From contig CANJID010000010.1 of assembly GCA_947474395.1 (NCBI GenBank), positions 1 to 64,000 of the forward strand: a stretch of DNA of 64,000 nucleotides, written 5' to 3'. The stretch comes from Caulobacterales bacterium. Lineage in GTDB: Bacteria; Pseudomonadota; Alphaproteobacteria; Caulobacterales; Caulobacteraceae. Of this stretch, positions 8,068 to 18,595 are shown in pieces. The notes below the pieces were generated by a model that was not told the origin of the DNA, did not search any database, and saw nothing but the letters and a program-made list of their open reading frames with translations. Within the stretch, counting starts at the first letter, position 1. The number at the start of each line of letters is the position of its first letter. A program made the translations under genes and the position numbers.

Positions 8068-9051
8068 ATGACCGCCAGGGTGTTCATCGACGGGGAAGCC
8101 GGGACCACCGGCCTGCAGATCCGCCAGCGGCTCGAAGCCCGAGGCGACATCGCCCTGATCAGCATCGATCCCGCCCGCCGCAAGGACGCGGACGCCCGCG
8201 CCGAGATATTGAACTCGGCGGACGCGGCGATCCTGTGCCTGCCCGACGACGCGGCGCGCGAAGCCGTGGCCCTGGTGACTTCCAACTCCACCCGGATCAT
8301 CGACGCCTCCACGGCGCATCGGGTCGCTCCGGGCTGGGTCTACGGCTTCCCGGAAATGGCCAAGGGGCACCGCGCGGCGGTGGCCGAGTCCCGGCGCGTG
8401 TCCAACCCCGGCTGCTATCCCACCGGCATGATCGGCCTGACCCGGCCCCTGACGGAGGCGGGCCTCTTGCCCCGCGACTTCCCGGTGACCGTCAACGCCA
8501 TCTCCGGCTACACCGGGGGCGGCAAGGGATTGGTCGAGGAGTTCGAGAAGCAGCCGATCCCGCAGGGGACGGCCGACGCCTATCGCCCCTACGGCCTGAC
8601 CCTGTCCCACAAGCATGTGCCCGAGATGCAGACCTACGGCGGCCTGTCCCATCCGCCCCTGTTCGCGCCCTCGGTCGGCCGGTTCGCCCAAGGCATGATC
8701 GTGGAGCTGCCCCTGCAGCTCTGGGCGCTGCCGGGCAATGTCACGGCGGTGCAGCTCCACCAGGCCCTCGCCGACGCCTACGCCGGCGAACGCTTCGTCG
8801 AGGTCGCCTCGCTGGATGATGCCGCCGCCCTGCAGAAGGCTAGAGCGGGCGCCGGCGGCTACGTCGCCGGTCTGGATCCAGAGGCCCTGAACGGCACCAA
8901 CCGCATGCGCCTCTTCGTCTTCGCCAACGAGGACAAGCGGCAGGCCCGGCTCCTGGCCCTGCTCGACAACCTCGGCAAGGGCGCCTCGGGCGCGGCGGTG
9001 CAGAACCTCAACCTGATGCTGGGACTAGACGAAGACGCGGGTCTGGGCTGA
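8068..9051 (+). CDS. argC: N-acetyl-gamma-glutamyl-phosphate reductase (type 2)
   Basis: 327 residues. It reduces N-acetylglutamyl phosphate to the semialdehyde with NADPH in arginine synthesis. The N-terminus VFIDGEAGTTGLQI is the Rossmann motif of the short AGPR type 2 branch. The catalytic Cys is residue 116 in SNPGCYPTG, and SGYTGGGKGLVE and LSHKHVPEMQ follow. Type 2 enzymes have this compact length. ATG 8068 has a GGAG ribosome site 7 nt upstream, just after the rpsI terminator, so argC needs its own promoter or read-through. Confidence 0.95.
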   Translation: MTARVFIDGEAGTTGLQIRQRLEARGDIALISIDPARRKDADARAEILNSADAAILCLPDDAAREAVALVTSNSTRIIDASTAHRVAPGWVYGFPEMAKGHRAAVAESRRVSNPGCYPTGMIGLTRPLTEAGLLPRDFPVTVNAISGYTGGGKGLVEEFEKQPIPQGTADAYRPYGLTLSHKHVPEMQTYGGLSHPPLFAPSVGRFAQGMIVELPLQLWALPGNVTAVQLHQALADAYAGERFVEVASLDDAAALQKARAGAGGYVAGLDPEALNGTNRMRLFVFANEDKRQARLLALLDNLGKGASGAAVQNLNLMLGLDEDAGLG

Positions 9052-9083
9052 AGTCTCGACGCACGCCCAGGCTGTGGGGGATC

Positions 9084-9608
9084 ATGAAGCCATCGGCCGA
9101 GCTGTTCGTCGTCTTAGGGGCCGTCCTCGCCGCGGCGGCGTCAGCGCACGCCGGCGCTCCCGCTCCCAAGCTGCCGGAAGGCCGCTTGCTGCTGGTGAGC
9201 GGCAGCCGCAATGGAGCGTTCTTCCTTGTCGTGGACGAAAGCGCCAAGCGAGGCGACGTGGTGACAGCCTCGCTTTACCAGGTCTTCGACCCTCCGATCC
9301 AGGTCAGCGCGCGGGCGTCGGTTCAAGGCGTGGCGCGCGAGACCATCGTCTGTAGCAATGCCACCTATACGTAGCTTGGCTCGACAAGTTTCGACGAAGC
9401 CGGCAAGGCAGTCATCTCTCTGCCGAACTTTCCCCCGCAAGCGATCGCGCCGAACAGCGTCCACGACTTCATTTCGCGGGTGATGTGCAAGGGCGTTCAG
9501 CTTCCGCAGTCCAATATGATCAACGGTCATGCCAACGCACTGCTCATGGCTCGGGCGCTGCTGCGCTCCCAGCGGGAGGGCAGCCAGAAGCCGGCCCCAA
9601 GGCCGTAG
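9084..9608 (+). pseudogene. Secreted small protein gene interrupted by an in-frame amber codon
   Basis: The gene starts at ATG 9084 with a clear signal peptide (MKPSAELFVV..., cleavage near SAHA-GAP). It runs in frame to TAG 9372-9374 after 96 codons. The same frame then stays open for another 77 codons to TAG 9606-9608, with protein-like composition (FDEAGKAVISLPNFPPQAIAP, then DFISRVMCKG). The break lies in CSNATYT-stop-LGSTSFDEAG; a Trp codon (TGG) mutated to TAG would restore a 174-residue exported protein. The second part has no good start or ribosome site. The two Cys (CSN and MCKG) fall on either side of the stop and may have paired. Family not recognised; it may be small and surface-related. 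It converges with phaC, whose stop is 1 bp away. Confidence 0.65.
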
Positions 9609-9609
9609 G

Positions 9610-11664
9610 TTAGGACCGCACCTGCACGTATGACCCCGGCGCGTCCTCCAGCGCCTTGAGCGGGCCTTTGGCGGGATCGCGGGCCGGAACCTGCTTGCCT
9701 GAGCGGGGGCCGAGCCAGGCGCTCCAGTCGGGCCACCAGGAGCCGGGGTGCTCGACGGCGTCGGCGGTCCACTCCTCGACCGAGGCGGGTAGTTTCGGGT
9801 TGGTCCAGTATTGGTACTTGTTGGCCGCCGGGGGGTTGATCACCCCGGCGATGTGGCCCGACCCCGCCATGATGAAGTTGACCGGCCCGCCGAAGAGCTT
9901 GGCGCCCCGGAAGACCGAGCGCATCGGGGCGATGTGGTCCTCCTTGCTCGACTGGACGTAGATCGGGGTCTTCACCGCCCCGAGGTCGAGCTTCACCCCG
10001 CCCAACTCCAGCTCGCCCTTGGCCAGGGCGTTGTCCTTATAGAACCGGCGCAGGTAGCCCATGTGCAAGGCCTTGGGCATTCGCGTGGCGTCGGAGTTCC
10101 AGAACAAGAGGTCGAAGGCCGCCGGCTCCTTGCCCATCAGGTAGTTGGAGACGAAGAACGACCAGACGAGGTCGTTGGCGCGCAGCGAATTGAAGGTGTC
10201 GGCCATGGCCCGGCCCGGCAGGACCCCGCCCGCCGCATCCATCTTCTGCTCCAGCTCGCCCAGCCACTCCTCGTTGGTGAAGAGGAGGAGATCGCCCGCT
10301 TCCTCGAAATCCTGCTGGGCGGCGAAGAAGGTGGCGCTGGCCACCCGCCTGTCCTTCTTGGCGGCCATGTGGGCGAGGGTGCAGGCCAGGAGCGTCCCGC
10401 CGATGCAATACCCAACGGTGTGGGTTTCGCTCGTCCCCGCCTGCTTCAGGGTCTGCTCGACGGCGGCGTAGGCGCCCTCGCGCATGTAGTCCTCGAGGGT
10501 CATTTCGGCGAGTTCGGCGTCGGGATTGACCCAGGAGGCGACGAAGACGGTGAAGCCCTGGCTCGACAGCCAGCGGATCATCGAGTTCTCGGGGCGCAGG
10601 TCCAGGATGTAGAATTTGTTGATCCACGGCGGCAGGATCAGGATCGGGGTCTCGAACACCGTCGGGGTTGTGGGGCTGAACTGCAGGAGCTGGAACAGGC
10701 GGTTCTGGAACACCACCTTGCCCGGCGCGGTCGCCACGTTTTCCCCGACCTTGAAGCGGTCCACGTCGGTCTGGCTGACGGCGAGCTGGCCGTTCCCTCG
10801 CTCCAGGTCGGCGGCGAAGTTCTCCGCCCCCCGCACCAGGCTCTCGCCTTGGGTCTTCATCGCTTCGCGTAAGGCGACCGGGTTGGAGAGCAGGAAGTTC
10901 GACGGCGAGAAGGCGTCGGTGAGCATCCTGGTGAAGAACTCGATCCGCCGCTTGGTCATGGGATCGACGCCCTCGACCCCCGAAACCAGCTCGTTCAGCC
11001 AGTTGGAGGTGAGCAGGTAGGACTGCTTCATCACGTCGAACATCGGGTCGCGCCAGGCGGGGTCGGCGAAGCGCCGATCGCCCCGCGCGGGCTCGGCCGC
11101 CGGTTCGACCGGTTCGCCCGCTGCCCGCGCCGCCGTGGTCCGCCACAGCTCCATGTAGCGGTCGAAGAGGTCGGCCTGGGCCCTGACCAGCTTGTCCGGC
11201 TGGGCGGCGAGGCCGCTGATCACCTCGGCCATGGCCGGGCCGACCTTGAAGGGATCGGGGCTGAGGGCGGCGGGACGGTCGGCCTGGCGCAGCGCGGCTT
11301 CGGCCATCGCGCCCTGGGCGGTCATCGCCGCCCGCGCCAGATTCTTCGACAGGGTCTCCAGCGCTTCCCGCTGATCGGGTGCGAGAAGGGCGAGGGGGTC
11401 GAGCGGTTCAGCCGCGGCAGCCTGGGGCCTGGGTTGAGGCGGGGGGGCGGTCGCTTCCGGCGGGCGATTCGGCGGCGGGGCTGATTCGGGGGGCGCCTTG
11501 GCGGGCTTCGCGGGTTTGGCTTTCAGCTTTTCCTTCGCCGCCTTGGCCTTCTGCTTGCCCTTGCCCTTGCCCTTGGCCTTCGCGGTCTCGGCGGGGCTCT
11601 CCTTCGCCTTGGAACGGCGTTCTTTCTTGGGGAGCTTGCCCGCCCGATCCGCCATCGCCGCCAC
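9610..11664 (-). CDS. phaC: Class I poly(3-hydroxyalkanoate) synthase PhaC with basic N-terminal extension
   Basis: 684 residues. It polymerises 3-hydroxyacyl-CoA into PHA granules, a carbon store. The catalytic triad is visible: Cys420 in GYCIGG (the lipase-like box), Asp576 in SSKEDHIAP and His604 in GSGHIAGV. Typical motifs also include PPWINKFYILDL, VASWVNP and FWNSDATRMP. Class I enzymes are usually about 570-600 residues; here the first about 85 residues are a low-complexity Lys/Ala/Pro stretch (repeats of AKGKGKGKQKAK and KAKPAKPAK type). No phaAB or phasin gene is adjacent, so it stands alone. ATG at 11655 is an alternative start. Confidence 0.93.
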   Translation of the reverse strand: MAAMADRAGKLPKKERRSKAKESPAETAKAKGKGKGKQKAKAAKEKLKAKPAKPAKAPPESAPPPNRPPEATAPPPQPRPQAAAAEPLDPLALLAPDQREALETLSKNLARAAMTAQGAMAEAALRQADRPAALSPDPFKVGPAMAEVISGLAAQPDKLVRAQADLFDRYMELWRTTAARAAGEPVEPAAEPARGDRRFADPAWRDPMFDVMKQSYLLTSNWLNELVSGVEGVDPMTKRRIEFFTRMLTDAFSPSNFLLSNPVALREAMKTQGESLVRGAENFAADLERGNGQLAVSQTDVDRFKVGENVATAPGKVVFQNRLFQLLQFSPTTPTVFETPILILPPWINKFYILDLRPENSMIRWLSSQGFTVFVASWVNPDAELAEMTLEDYMREGAYAAVEQTLKQAGTSETHTVGYCIGGTLLACTLAHMAAKKDRRVASATFFAAQQDFEEAGDLLLFTNEEWLGELEQKMDAAGGVLPGRAMADTFNSLRANDLVWSFFVSNYLMGKEPAAFDLLFWNSDATRMPKALHMGYLRRFYKDNALAKGELELGGVKLDLGAVKTPIYVQSSKEDHIAPMRSVFRGAKLFGGPVNFIMAGSGHIAGVINPPAANKYQYWTNPKLPASVEEWTADAVEHPGSWWPDWSAWLGPRSGKQVPARDPAKGPLKALEDAPGSYVQVRS

Positions 11665-11738
11665 CTCTCGCCTTGCGCAGCCTTTCTTAAGGCTCGATCA
11701 TCGCATAAGACCGGCCCGAATAGTGGCCCGGCAAGGCG

Positions 11739-12209
11739 ATGTTTCGAGCGAAGTCCCACATGCGCGGCGGATTGGCGGCGGCAGGCTGGCGAGTCGCCCT
11801 GGTTCTTACCGGGGCGGCGGGGCTGTGCGGCTGCGCGAACGCGCTCGCCCTGCTCGATCCGCCGCCGGTGGACCCGACCTCCGCGGTCGCCCCCCAGGTG
11901 ACGGCGGCCTCCCGCGCCGACCTGCCCACGCCCAGTTTCCGCGACATTCCGCCGACCCCGACGAACGTGCGTGCCGCGCCCGCCGTCCAGGCCGACGAGG
12001 CCGCGGTCCTGGCCCAGCGCCAGCGGCTGCAGGCTGTCGCCGCCGCCAACCCGGTGACGGACCCCAATACCGAGGCCTTTGCGGCCCAGGCCCGAGCTAG
12101 AATCCCGGAAAGCGAACGGACGGCCCCGCCGCCTGACGCTTCCGGGACCGAAGAGCTCGCCGCCCGGCTGCGCGCCCTTGCGACGCCGCCGCCCTCGCCA
12201 ACCCGCTGA
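11739..12209 (+). CDS. Hypothetical lipoprotein, Ala/Pro-rich
   Basis: 156 residues. The N-terminus has a hydrophobic signal segment ending in the lipobox LCGC (Cys32), with a second Cys at 30, so it is probably a lipoprotein. The rest is Ala/Pro-rich and mostly disordered, with an AVLAQRQRLQAVAAAN helix. The usable start may be ATG 11739 or the later Met (11760). It is divergent from phaC (74 bp between) and lies 35 bp before the aminotransferase gene on the same strand. Function unknown. Confidence 0.7.
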   Translation: MFRAKSHMRGGLAAAGWRVALVLTGAAGLCGCANALALLDPPPVDPTSAVAPQVTAASRADLPTPSFRDIPPTPTNVRAAPAVQADEAAVLAQRQRLQAVAAANPVTDPNTEAFAAQARARIPESERTAPPPDASGTEELAARLRALATPPPSPTR

Positions 12210-12244
12210 ATGAGATTGGCCGCGACCGCCGTCGCGGACCCGAC

Positions 12245-13461
12245 ATGACCCACGAATTCCATCGTATCCAACGCCTCCCGCCCTACGTGTTCGAGGAGGT
12301 GAACCGCATCAAGGCCCGACTCCGCGGACAGGGCATCGACATCATCGACTTCGGCATGGGCAATCCCGACATGCCGACGCCCAAGCACATCGTCGACAAG
12401 CTGATCGAGACCGCCCGCGACCCCAAGTCCGGGCGCTATTCGGCCTCCAAGGGCATCGTCGGCCTGCGCCGGGCCATGGCCGGCTATTACGAGCGCCGCT
12501 TCGGGGTGAAGCTGAATCCGGACACCGAGGTGATCGCGACGCTCGGCTCCAAGGAGGGCTTCGCCAACCTGGCCCAGGCCCTGACCGCCCCGGGCGACGT
12601 CATCATCGCCCCGAACCCGGCCTATCCGATCCACGCCTACGGCTTCATCATGGCCGGCGGCGTGATCCGCCACGTGCCGGCCCTGTCGCCGGAGGAGTAC
12701 CTGTCGGGCATCGCCCAGGCCTGCACCGACAGCCAGCCGGCGCCCTCGATCCTGGTGGTGTCCTACCCCTCCAACCCGACCGCCCAGTGGGTCGACCTCG
12801 ACTTCTACAAGGAGGTCGTGGCGATCGCCCGCAAGCACGACCTGCTGGTGCTGTCGGACGTGGCCTATTCGGAGATCTACTTCGACGACAACCCGCCACC
12901 CTCGATCCTGCAGGTCGAAGGGGCGATGGACCTCGCTGTCGAGATCAACAGCCTGTCCAAGACCTACGCCATGGCCGGCTGGCGGGTCGGGATGGTGGTC
13001 GGCAACGCCCGCATGTGCGCGGCGCTGGCCCGGGTGAAGTCCTACCTCGACTACGGCGCCTTCACGCCCGTCCAGGTCGCCGCCGCCGCGGCGCTCAATG
13101 GTCCCCAGGACTGCGTCTCCGAGATCCGCGCCATCTACAAGTCGCGCCGGGACGTGCTGGTCGACTCCATGGCCCGCGCCGGCTGGGACATCCCCAGCCC
13201 GCCCGCCTCCATGTTCGCCTGGGCGCCGATCCCGGAGAAGTTTCGGTCGGCCGGCTCCATGCTCTTCTCCAAGCTCCTGATCGAGGAGGCCGAGGTCGCG
13301 GTGGCTCCCGGCGTCGGCTTCGGCGAGAACGGCGAGGGGTTCGTGCGCATCGGCCTGGTCGAGAACGAGCACCGCATCCGCCAGGCCGCCCGCAACGTGC
13401 GCCGCTTCCTGGCCAACGCCGACGAGATCCTCGAGCGCCACCACAACAGCGTAGGCGCCCA

Positions 13462-13465
<4 letters not shown>
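12245..13465 (+). CDS. alaC: Aminotransferase class I (alanine/glutamate-pyruvate type, AlaC-like)
   Basis: 406 residues, PLP-dependent aminotransferase fold type I. The PLP lysine is Lys239 in SLSKTYAMAGWRVG. Other motifs: IDFGMGNPDMPTPKHI, GRYSASKGIVGLRRAMAGYY, NPAYPIHAYGFIMAGG and SYPSNPTAQWVD. This set fits the AlaC/LL-DAP-aminotransferase-like clade, which in many proteobacteria sits just before homoserine dehydrogenase. It likely makes alanine from pyruvate and glutamate. It overlaps hom by ATGA, so the pair is co-translated. Substrate assignment by sequence is uncertain within this clade. Confidence 0.88.
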
Positions 13466-14748
<1,283 letters not shown>

Positions 14749-14810
14749 GAATCCGCCACATAAGCGGCTGCGTCGCGAGCGCGCCCGCACACCACTGGAG
14801 AACGCTGGGA

Positions 14811-15791
14811 ATGACCTCCACAGAGCCGGTCGCGAAGTTCGAACGCAACTTCGCCATGGACGCGGTCCGCGTGACGGAGGCGGCCGCCATCGCCGCCCGC
14901 ACCCTTGTCGGCCGAGGCGACGAGAAGGAGGCCGACCAGGCCGCCGTGGACGCGATGCGAACGGCGCTCAACAAGATCGACATCCAGGGCCTGATCGTGA
15001 TCGGCGAGGGCGAGCGCGACGAAGCGCCCATGCTCTACATCGGCGAGAAGGTGGGCACGGGCAAAGGCGCGCGGATCGACATCGCGCTGGATCCCCTGGA
15101 AGGCACGACCCTGACCGCCAAGGCCATGGCCAACGCCCTGGCCGTGGTCGCCTTCGCCCCTCACGGCTGCATGCTGAACGCCCCGGACACCTACATGGAC
15201 AAGATCGCCATCGGTCCGGGCTATGCCGAGGGGGTGGTCGACCTCGACGCGTCGGCCGCCGACAATGTGCGCGCCCTGGCCAATGCCAAGGGCGTCAAGC
15301 CGACCGAGATCACCGCCTGCGTGCTCGACCGGCCCCGCCATGCGGAAATCATCGCCGGCCTGCGCTCGGTGGGCTGCCGCATCCAGCTGATCACCGACGG
15401 CGACGTGGCCGGGGTCATCAACACCACTGACCCGGACACCGGCATCGACATCTACATCGGCCAGGGCGGAGCGCCCGAGGGCGTCCTGGCCTGCGCCGCG
15501 TTGAAGTGCGTCGGCGGCCAGTTCCAGGGCCGACTGGTGTTCCGCAACGAGGATGAGAAGGCCCGGGCCCGCCGCCTCGGCCTGAACGACGACCAGTTCG
15601 ACCGCAAGTACTCCCTGAACGAGCTGGTCCGTGGCGACGCGGTCTTCGCCGCCACGGGCGTGACGAGCGGAAACCTGCTGGACGGGGTGAAGGTGGATCG
15701 CGGCTTCATCTACACCCACTCGGTCGTGATGAACTCCCAGACCGGCACCGTCCGCCAGATTCGCATGAAGCGGCCCTTCAACGAGGGCTGA
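14811..15791 (+). CDS. glpX: Class II fructose-1,6-bisphosphatase GlpX
   Basis: 326 residues. It dephosphorylates fructose-1,6-bisphosphate in gluconeogenesis. GlpX motifs: VTEAAAIAARTLVGRGDEKEADQAAVDAMR, LIVIGEGERDEAPMLYIGEKVG (metal site), IALDPLEGTTLTAKAMANALAVVA, YMDKIAIGP, VLDRPRHAEII, ITDGDVAGVI and GQGGAPEGVLACAALKCVGG. A TGGAGAA ribosome site precedes ATG 14811. It lies 62 bp behind hom, an order commonly seen in alphaproteobacteria. Confidence 0.97.
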   Translation: MTSTEPVAKFERNFAMDAVRVTEAAAIAARTLVGRGDEKEADQAAVDAMRTALNKIDIQGLIVIGEGERDEAPMLYIGEKVGTGKGARIDIALDPLEGTTLTAKAMANALAVVAFAPHGCMLNAPDTYMDKIAIGPGYAEGVVDLDASAADNVRALANAKGVKPTEITACVLDRPRHAEIIAGLRSVGCRIQLITDGDVAGVINTTDPDTGIDIYIGQGGAPEGVLACAALKCVGGQFQGRLVFRNEDEKARARRLGLNDDQFDRKYSLNELVRGDAVFAATGVTSGNLLDGVKVDRGFIYTHSVVMNSQTGTVRQIRMKRPFNEG

Positions 15792-15841
15792 TCGAATCGG
15801 CGCACAATCACTCTCTTTGGCGAGATGCCAAGTCCTCCGAG

Positions 15842-17665
15842 ATGGATGTGCCCGACATGGCGGACGGAAGCGGCTCCATCCACTTCCTTGGCGTCTCGCG
15901 CTCCCTGACCGGGCGGGCGTGGCGCGAGCGGCCGTCCGATCCGGCGATCGCCCGCTCTCACGCCCTGAAGCACGGCCTGTCCGAACCCCTGGCCCGGGCG
16001 CTGGCCGCCCGCGGCGTGGGCGAGAGCGACGCGGAATCCTATCTCAATCCCACCCTCAAGGCCCTGTTCCCCGACCCCTCCAGCTTCATGGACATGGACC
16101 GGGCGGCGCAGGTGCTGATCGACGCCATCGAGCGTAAGCGCCCCTGCGCGGTCTTCGCCGACTATGACGTGGACGGCGCCTCCAGCGCGGCCTTGCTGGT
16201 GCGCTATTTCAGGAAGCTCGGCTGCGAGCTGCCGATCTACGTCCCCGACCGCATGACCGAGGGCTATGGCCCGAGCGCCGCCGCCTTCAAGCACCTGAAG
16301 GAGCAGGGCGCCGAACTCGTCATCACTGTCGACTGCGGCGCGGCCGCCCAGGACGCCCTGACGGCCGCCGCCGGGATCGGCCTCGAGGTGGTGGTGATCG
16401 ACCACCACATGATGCGGGGCGACACGGTTCCGCCCAACGCGGCCCTGGTCAATCCGAACCGGCCCGGCTGCGGATCAGGCCAGGGCGACCTTGCCGCCGC
16501 CGGCGTCGCCTTCGTGCTGCTGGCCGCCCTCAACCGCGAAGCCCGCAAGCGGGGCCTCTTCGCCGAGAGCCCAGAGCCTGACATCCGCCAGTGGCTGGAT
16601 CTGGCCGCCATGGGCGCGGTCTGCGACGTCACCCGCCTGACCGGCTTCAACCGGGCCCTCACGGCCCAGGGGCTGAAGGTCATGTCCAACTGGGGCAATC
16701 CGGGGCTGAAGGCCCTGCTGGAGGTCGCCCAGACCAAGCCGGGTCCGGCCACCGTCTTCCACGCCGGCTTCGTACTGGGGCCCCGCATCAACGCCGGCGG
16801 GCGCATCGGCCGCTCCGACCTCGGCGCGCGCCTCCTCTCCACCGACGACCCGGTCGAGGCCATGGCCCTGGCGCAGGAACTCGACGCCCTCAACGCCACC
16901 CGCAAGCAGGTCGAGCGCGAGGCCTTCGACGAGGCCGTGCGCCGGGTCGAGCGGGAATCCAACTTCGACCCGGACGCCCCCCTGATCCTGGCCGCCGACG
17001 AGGCCTGGCATCCCGGGGTGGTCGGCATCGTGGCGGGGCGCCTGCGCGAGCGGTATCGCCGCCCCGCCGTGGTCATCGGCCTGGATCCTGTCGCGGGGAT
17101 CGGCAAGGGCTCGGGCCGCTCCCAGCCGGGGGTCAACCTCGGCCGGGCGGTGCAGGCGGCCTTCGACGAGGGCCTGCTGCTGGCCGGGGGAGGGCATCCC
17201 ATGGCGGCGGGGCTGACCGTTCGCACCGAACAGATCCCGGAGCTGCGGGCCTTCCTCTCGGAGCGCCTCGCGGCCGAGACCGCACAGGCCACGGCCGAGG
17301 ACGTGCTTGAGATCGACGCCCTGGTCAGCCCGGGCGCGGCGGGCCGGGCGATGCTGGAGGACTTCCGCCGCCTGGAGCCCTTTGGCCCCGGCAACCCGGA
17401 GCCCCTGTTCGCCGCCGCCGGCCTGATGGTCGCCGAGGCCATGCCGGTCCGCGGAGGGCACGTGCGCTGCGTCCTGACCGATGGCATGGGCGCGAAGCTC
17501 CGGGCGGTGGCCTGGCGGGCCGAGGACACCGACCTCGGCCGGCGCATCCTCTCCCGCGAGGGCGGGCTCCACGTGGCCGGAAAGCTGAAGGCCGACGACT
17601 GGAAAGGCCGCGACGGGGTGGAGTTGGAGATCGAAGACGCCGCCGATCCGAGAAGAGCGGGCTGA
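15842..17665 (+). CDS. recJ: Single-stranded-DNA-specific exonuclease RecJ
   Basis: 607 residues, a 5'-3' ssDNA exonuclease used in recombination and mismatch repair. It shows the DHH phosphoesterase motifs: FADYDVDGASSAALL (motif I), TVDCGAAAQDAL, VIDHHM (motif III, DHH), and LAAMGAVCDV. The DHHA1 part has the GPRINAGGRIG and SGRSQPGVNLGRAVQAAFDEGLLLAGGGHPMAAGLTV signatures, and an OB-fold-like C-terminus follows. In-frame Met codons at residues 1 and 6 are both possible starts. It is downstream of glpX by 50 bp, probably in the same transcript as hom-glpX. Confidence 0.95.
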   Translation: MDVPDMADGSGSIHFLGVSRSLTGRAWRERPSDPAIARSHALKHGLSEPLARALAARGVGESDAESYLNPTLKALFPDPSSFMDMDRAAQVLIDAIERKRPCAVFADYDVDGASSAALLVRYFRKLGCELPIYVPDRMTEGYGPSAAAFKHLKEQGAELVITVDCGAAAQDALTAAAGIGLEVVVIDHHMMRGDTVPPNAALVNPNRPGCGSGQGDLAAAGVAFVLLAALNREARKRGLFAESPEPDIRQWLDLAAMGAVCDVTRLTGFNRALTAQGLKVMSNWGNPGLKALLEVAQTKPGPATVFHAGFVLGPRINAGGRIGRSDLGARLLSTDDPVEAMALAQELDALNATRKQVEREAFDEAVRRVERESNFDPDAPLILAADEAWHPGVVGIVAGRLRERYRRPAVVIGLDPVAGIGKGSGRSQPGVNLGRAVQAAFDEGLLLAGGGHPMAAGLTVRTEQIPELRAFLSERLAAETAQATAEDVLEIDALVSPGAAGRAMLEDFRRLEPFGPGNPEPLFAAAGLMVAEAMPVRGGHVRCVLTDGMGAKLRAVAWRAEDTDLGRRILSREGGLHVAGKLKADDWKGRDGVELEIEDAADPRRAG

Positions 17666-17729
17666 AACCGCTGCCGGAGGGTTGCGCCCCGTTCGCAAGC
17701 CGGGATATACCGCCCGCTTCGCCGACAGC

Positions 17730-17804
17730 GGTCCCTTCGTCTATCGGTTAGGACACCAGATTTTCATTCTGGGAAGAGGGGTTCGACTCCCCTAGGGACT
17801 ACCA
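17730..17804 (+). tRNA. tRNA-Glu (TTC anticodon)
   Basis: 75-nt cloverleaf with encoded CCA at 17802-17804. The acceptor stem GGTCCCT pairs with AGGGACT, including a G1-U72 wobble at the end. The anticodon stem CCAGA/TCTGG holds the loop TTTTCAT (anticodon TTC). The T arm AGGGGTTCGACTCCCCT is canonical. Confidence 0.95.
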
Positions 17805-17850
17805 TCGCCGGCGTTGCTCAATGTCGCAGCACCGTCCAAAAATGCCCCTG

Positions 17851-17871
17851 CACCATGTGGAAAACATGGTG
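17851..17871 (+). promoter_or_regulatory. Perfect hairpin upstream of the double cold-shock gene
   Basis: CACCATGT and ACATGGTG form an 8-bp perfect inverted repeat around the 5-nt loop GGAAA. It lies 46 nt after tRNA-Glu and 46 nt before the cold-shock start. There is no T tract, so it is not a typical terminator. It may be a 5' UTR structure (cold-shock mRNAs often have regulatory leaders) or an operator for a dimeric protein. Confidence 0.5.
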
Positions 17872-17917
17872 TAAGGTCGCCTGTCCGTCAGTGGGGCGAC
17901 GGGCAGCAGGGGGCTGC

Positions 17918-18583
17918 ATGTCGAGTTTTGATTACGAGGGGCTTGAGGCGCACGACGAAGCGGTGCGCATCAGCGGCCGGGTCAAGTGGTTTGACCCCGG
18001 CAAGGGCTATGGCTTCATCGTTCCGGACGATCCCGGCCAGACCGGCCTGAAGGACGTCCTGCTGCATGTCACCAGCCTCCGGCAATCGGGGCGGGACACG
18101 GCGCCGGAAGGCTCCACCATCGTTTGCGACGCGGTGAAGCGTCCGAAGGGGTGGCAGGTCTCGGCGATCTTCCAGTTCGACGAGTCCACCGCGCCGCCGG
18201 AACGCACCGAGCGGCCGCGCTCCTACGAGGACAGCGGCTTTCGCCGGGACCGTGGCGGCTTCGACCGCGGCGGCGGCCGCGACAGTCGCGGCGGCGGCTT
18301 TTCCCGCGACGGCGGCGACGGCTTCTCCGCCCGTCCTGCGCCTCGCCGCCCGGTGGCGGCCGACGGCCCGCTGGAACGCGCCAAGGTCAAGTGGTTCAAC
18401 CGCACCAAGGGCTACGGCTTCGTGGTCCGCGAGGGCGAGGCCGGCGACATCTTCATCCACATCGAGACGCTTCGCCGTTGCGGTCTGGAGGACCTCCAGC
18501 CGGGCGAGGACGTGATGGTGCGCTTCGCCGAGGGCCCGAAGGGCCTGGTCGTGGCCGAGATCGAGTGTTCCGACCTGGCTTGA
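17918..18583 (+). CDS. Double cold-shock-domain protein
   Basis: 221 residues with two CSDs. CSD1 (about 15-85) has [17 protein letters not shown] and [12 protein letters not shown]2 (about 150-218) has [35 protein letters not shown]. Both carry the RNP-1 pattern K-G-Y-G-F. Between them is a linker of about 60 residues rich in Arg, Gly, Asp and Ser ([21 protein letters not shown]), like RGG RNA-binding tracts. Two-CSD proteins are typical of Caulobacter (CspC/CspD type) and are nucleic-acid chaperones, some for stationary phase. ATG 17918 is chosen; an upstream in-frame start adds about 21 residues overlapping the hairpin. Confidence 0.92.
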   Translation: MSSFDYEGLEAHDEAVRISGRVKWFDPGKGYGFIVPDDPGQTGLKDVLLHVTSLRQSGRDTAPEGSTIVCDAVKRPKGWQVSAIFQFDESTAPPERTERPRSYEDSGFRRDRGGFDRGGGRDSRGGGFSRDGGDGFSARPAPRRPVAADGPLERAKVKWFNRTKGYGFVVREGEAGDIFIHIETLRRCGLEDLQPGEDVMVRFAEGPKGLVVAEIECSDLA

Positions 18584-18595
18584 CCTAGCTAGAGA

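Noticed and set aside
10037-11146. Other minus-strand frame within phaC
   Set aside because: Out-of-frame shadow of phaC; no motif.
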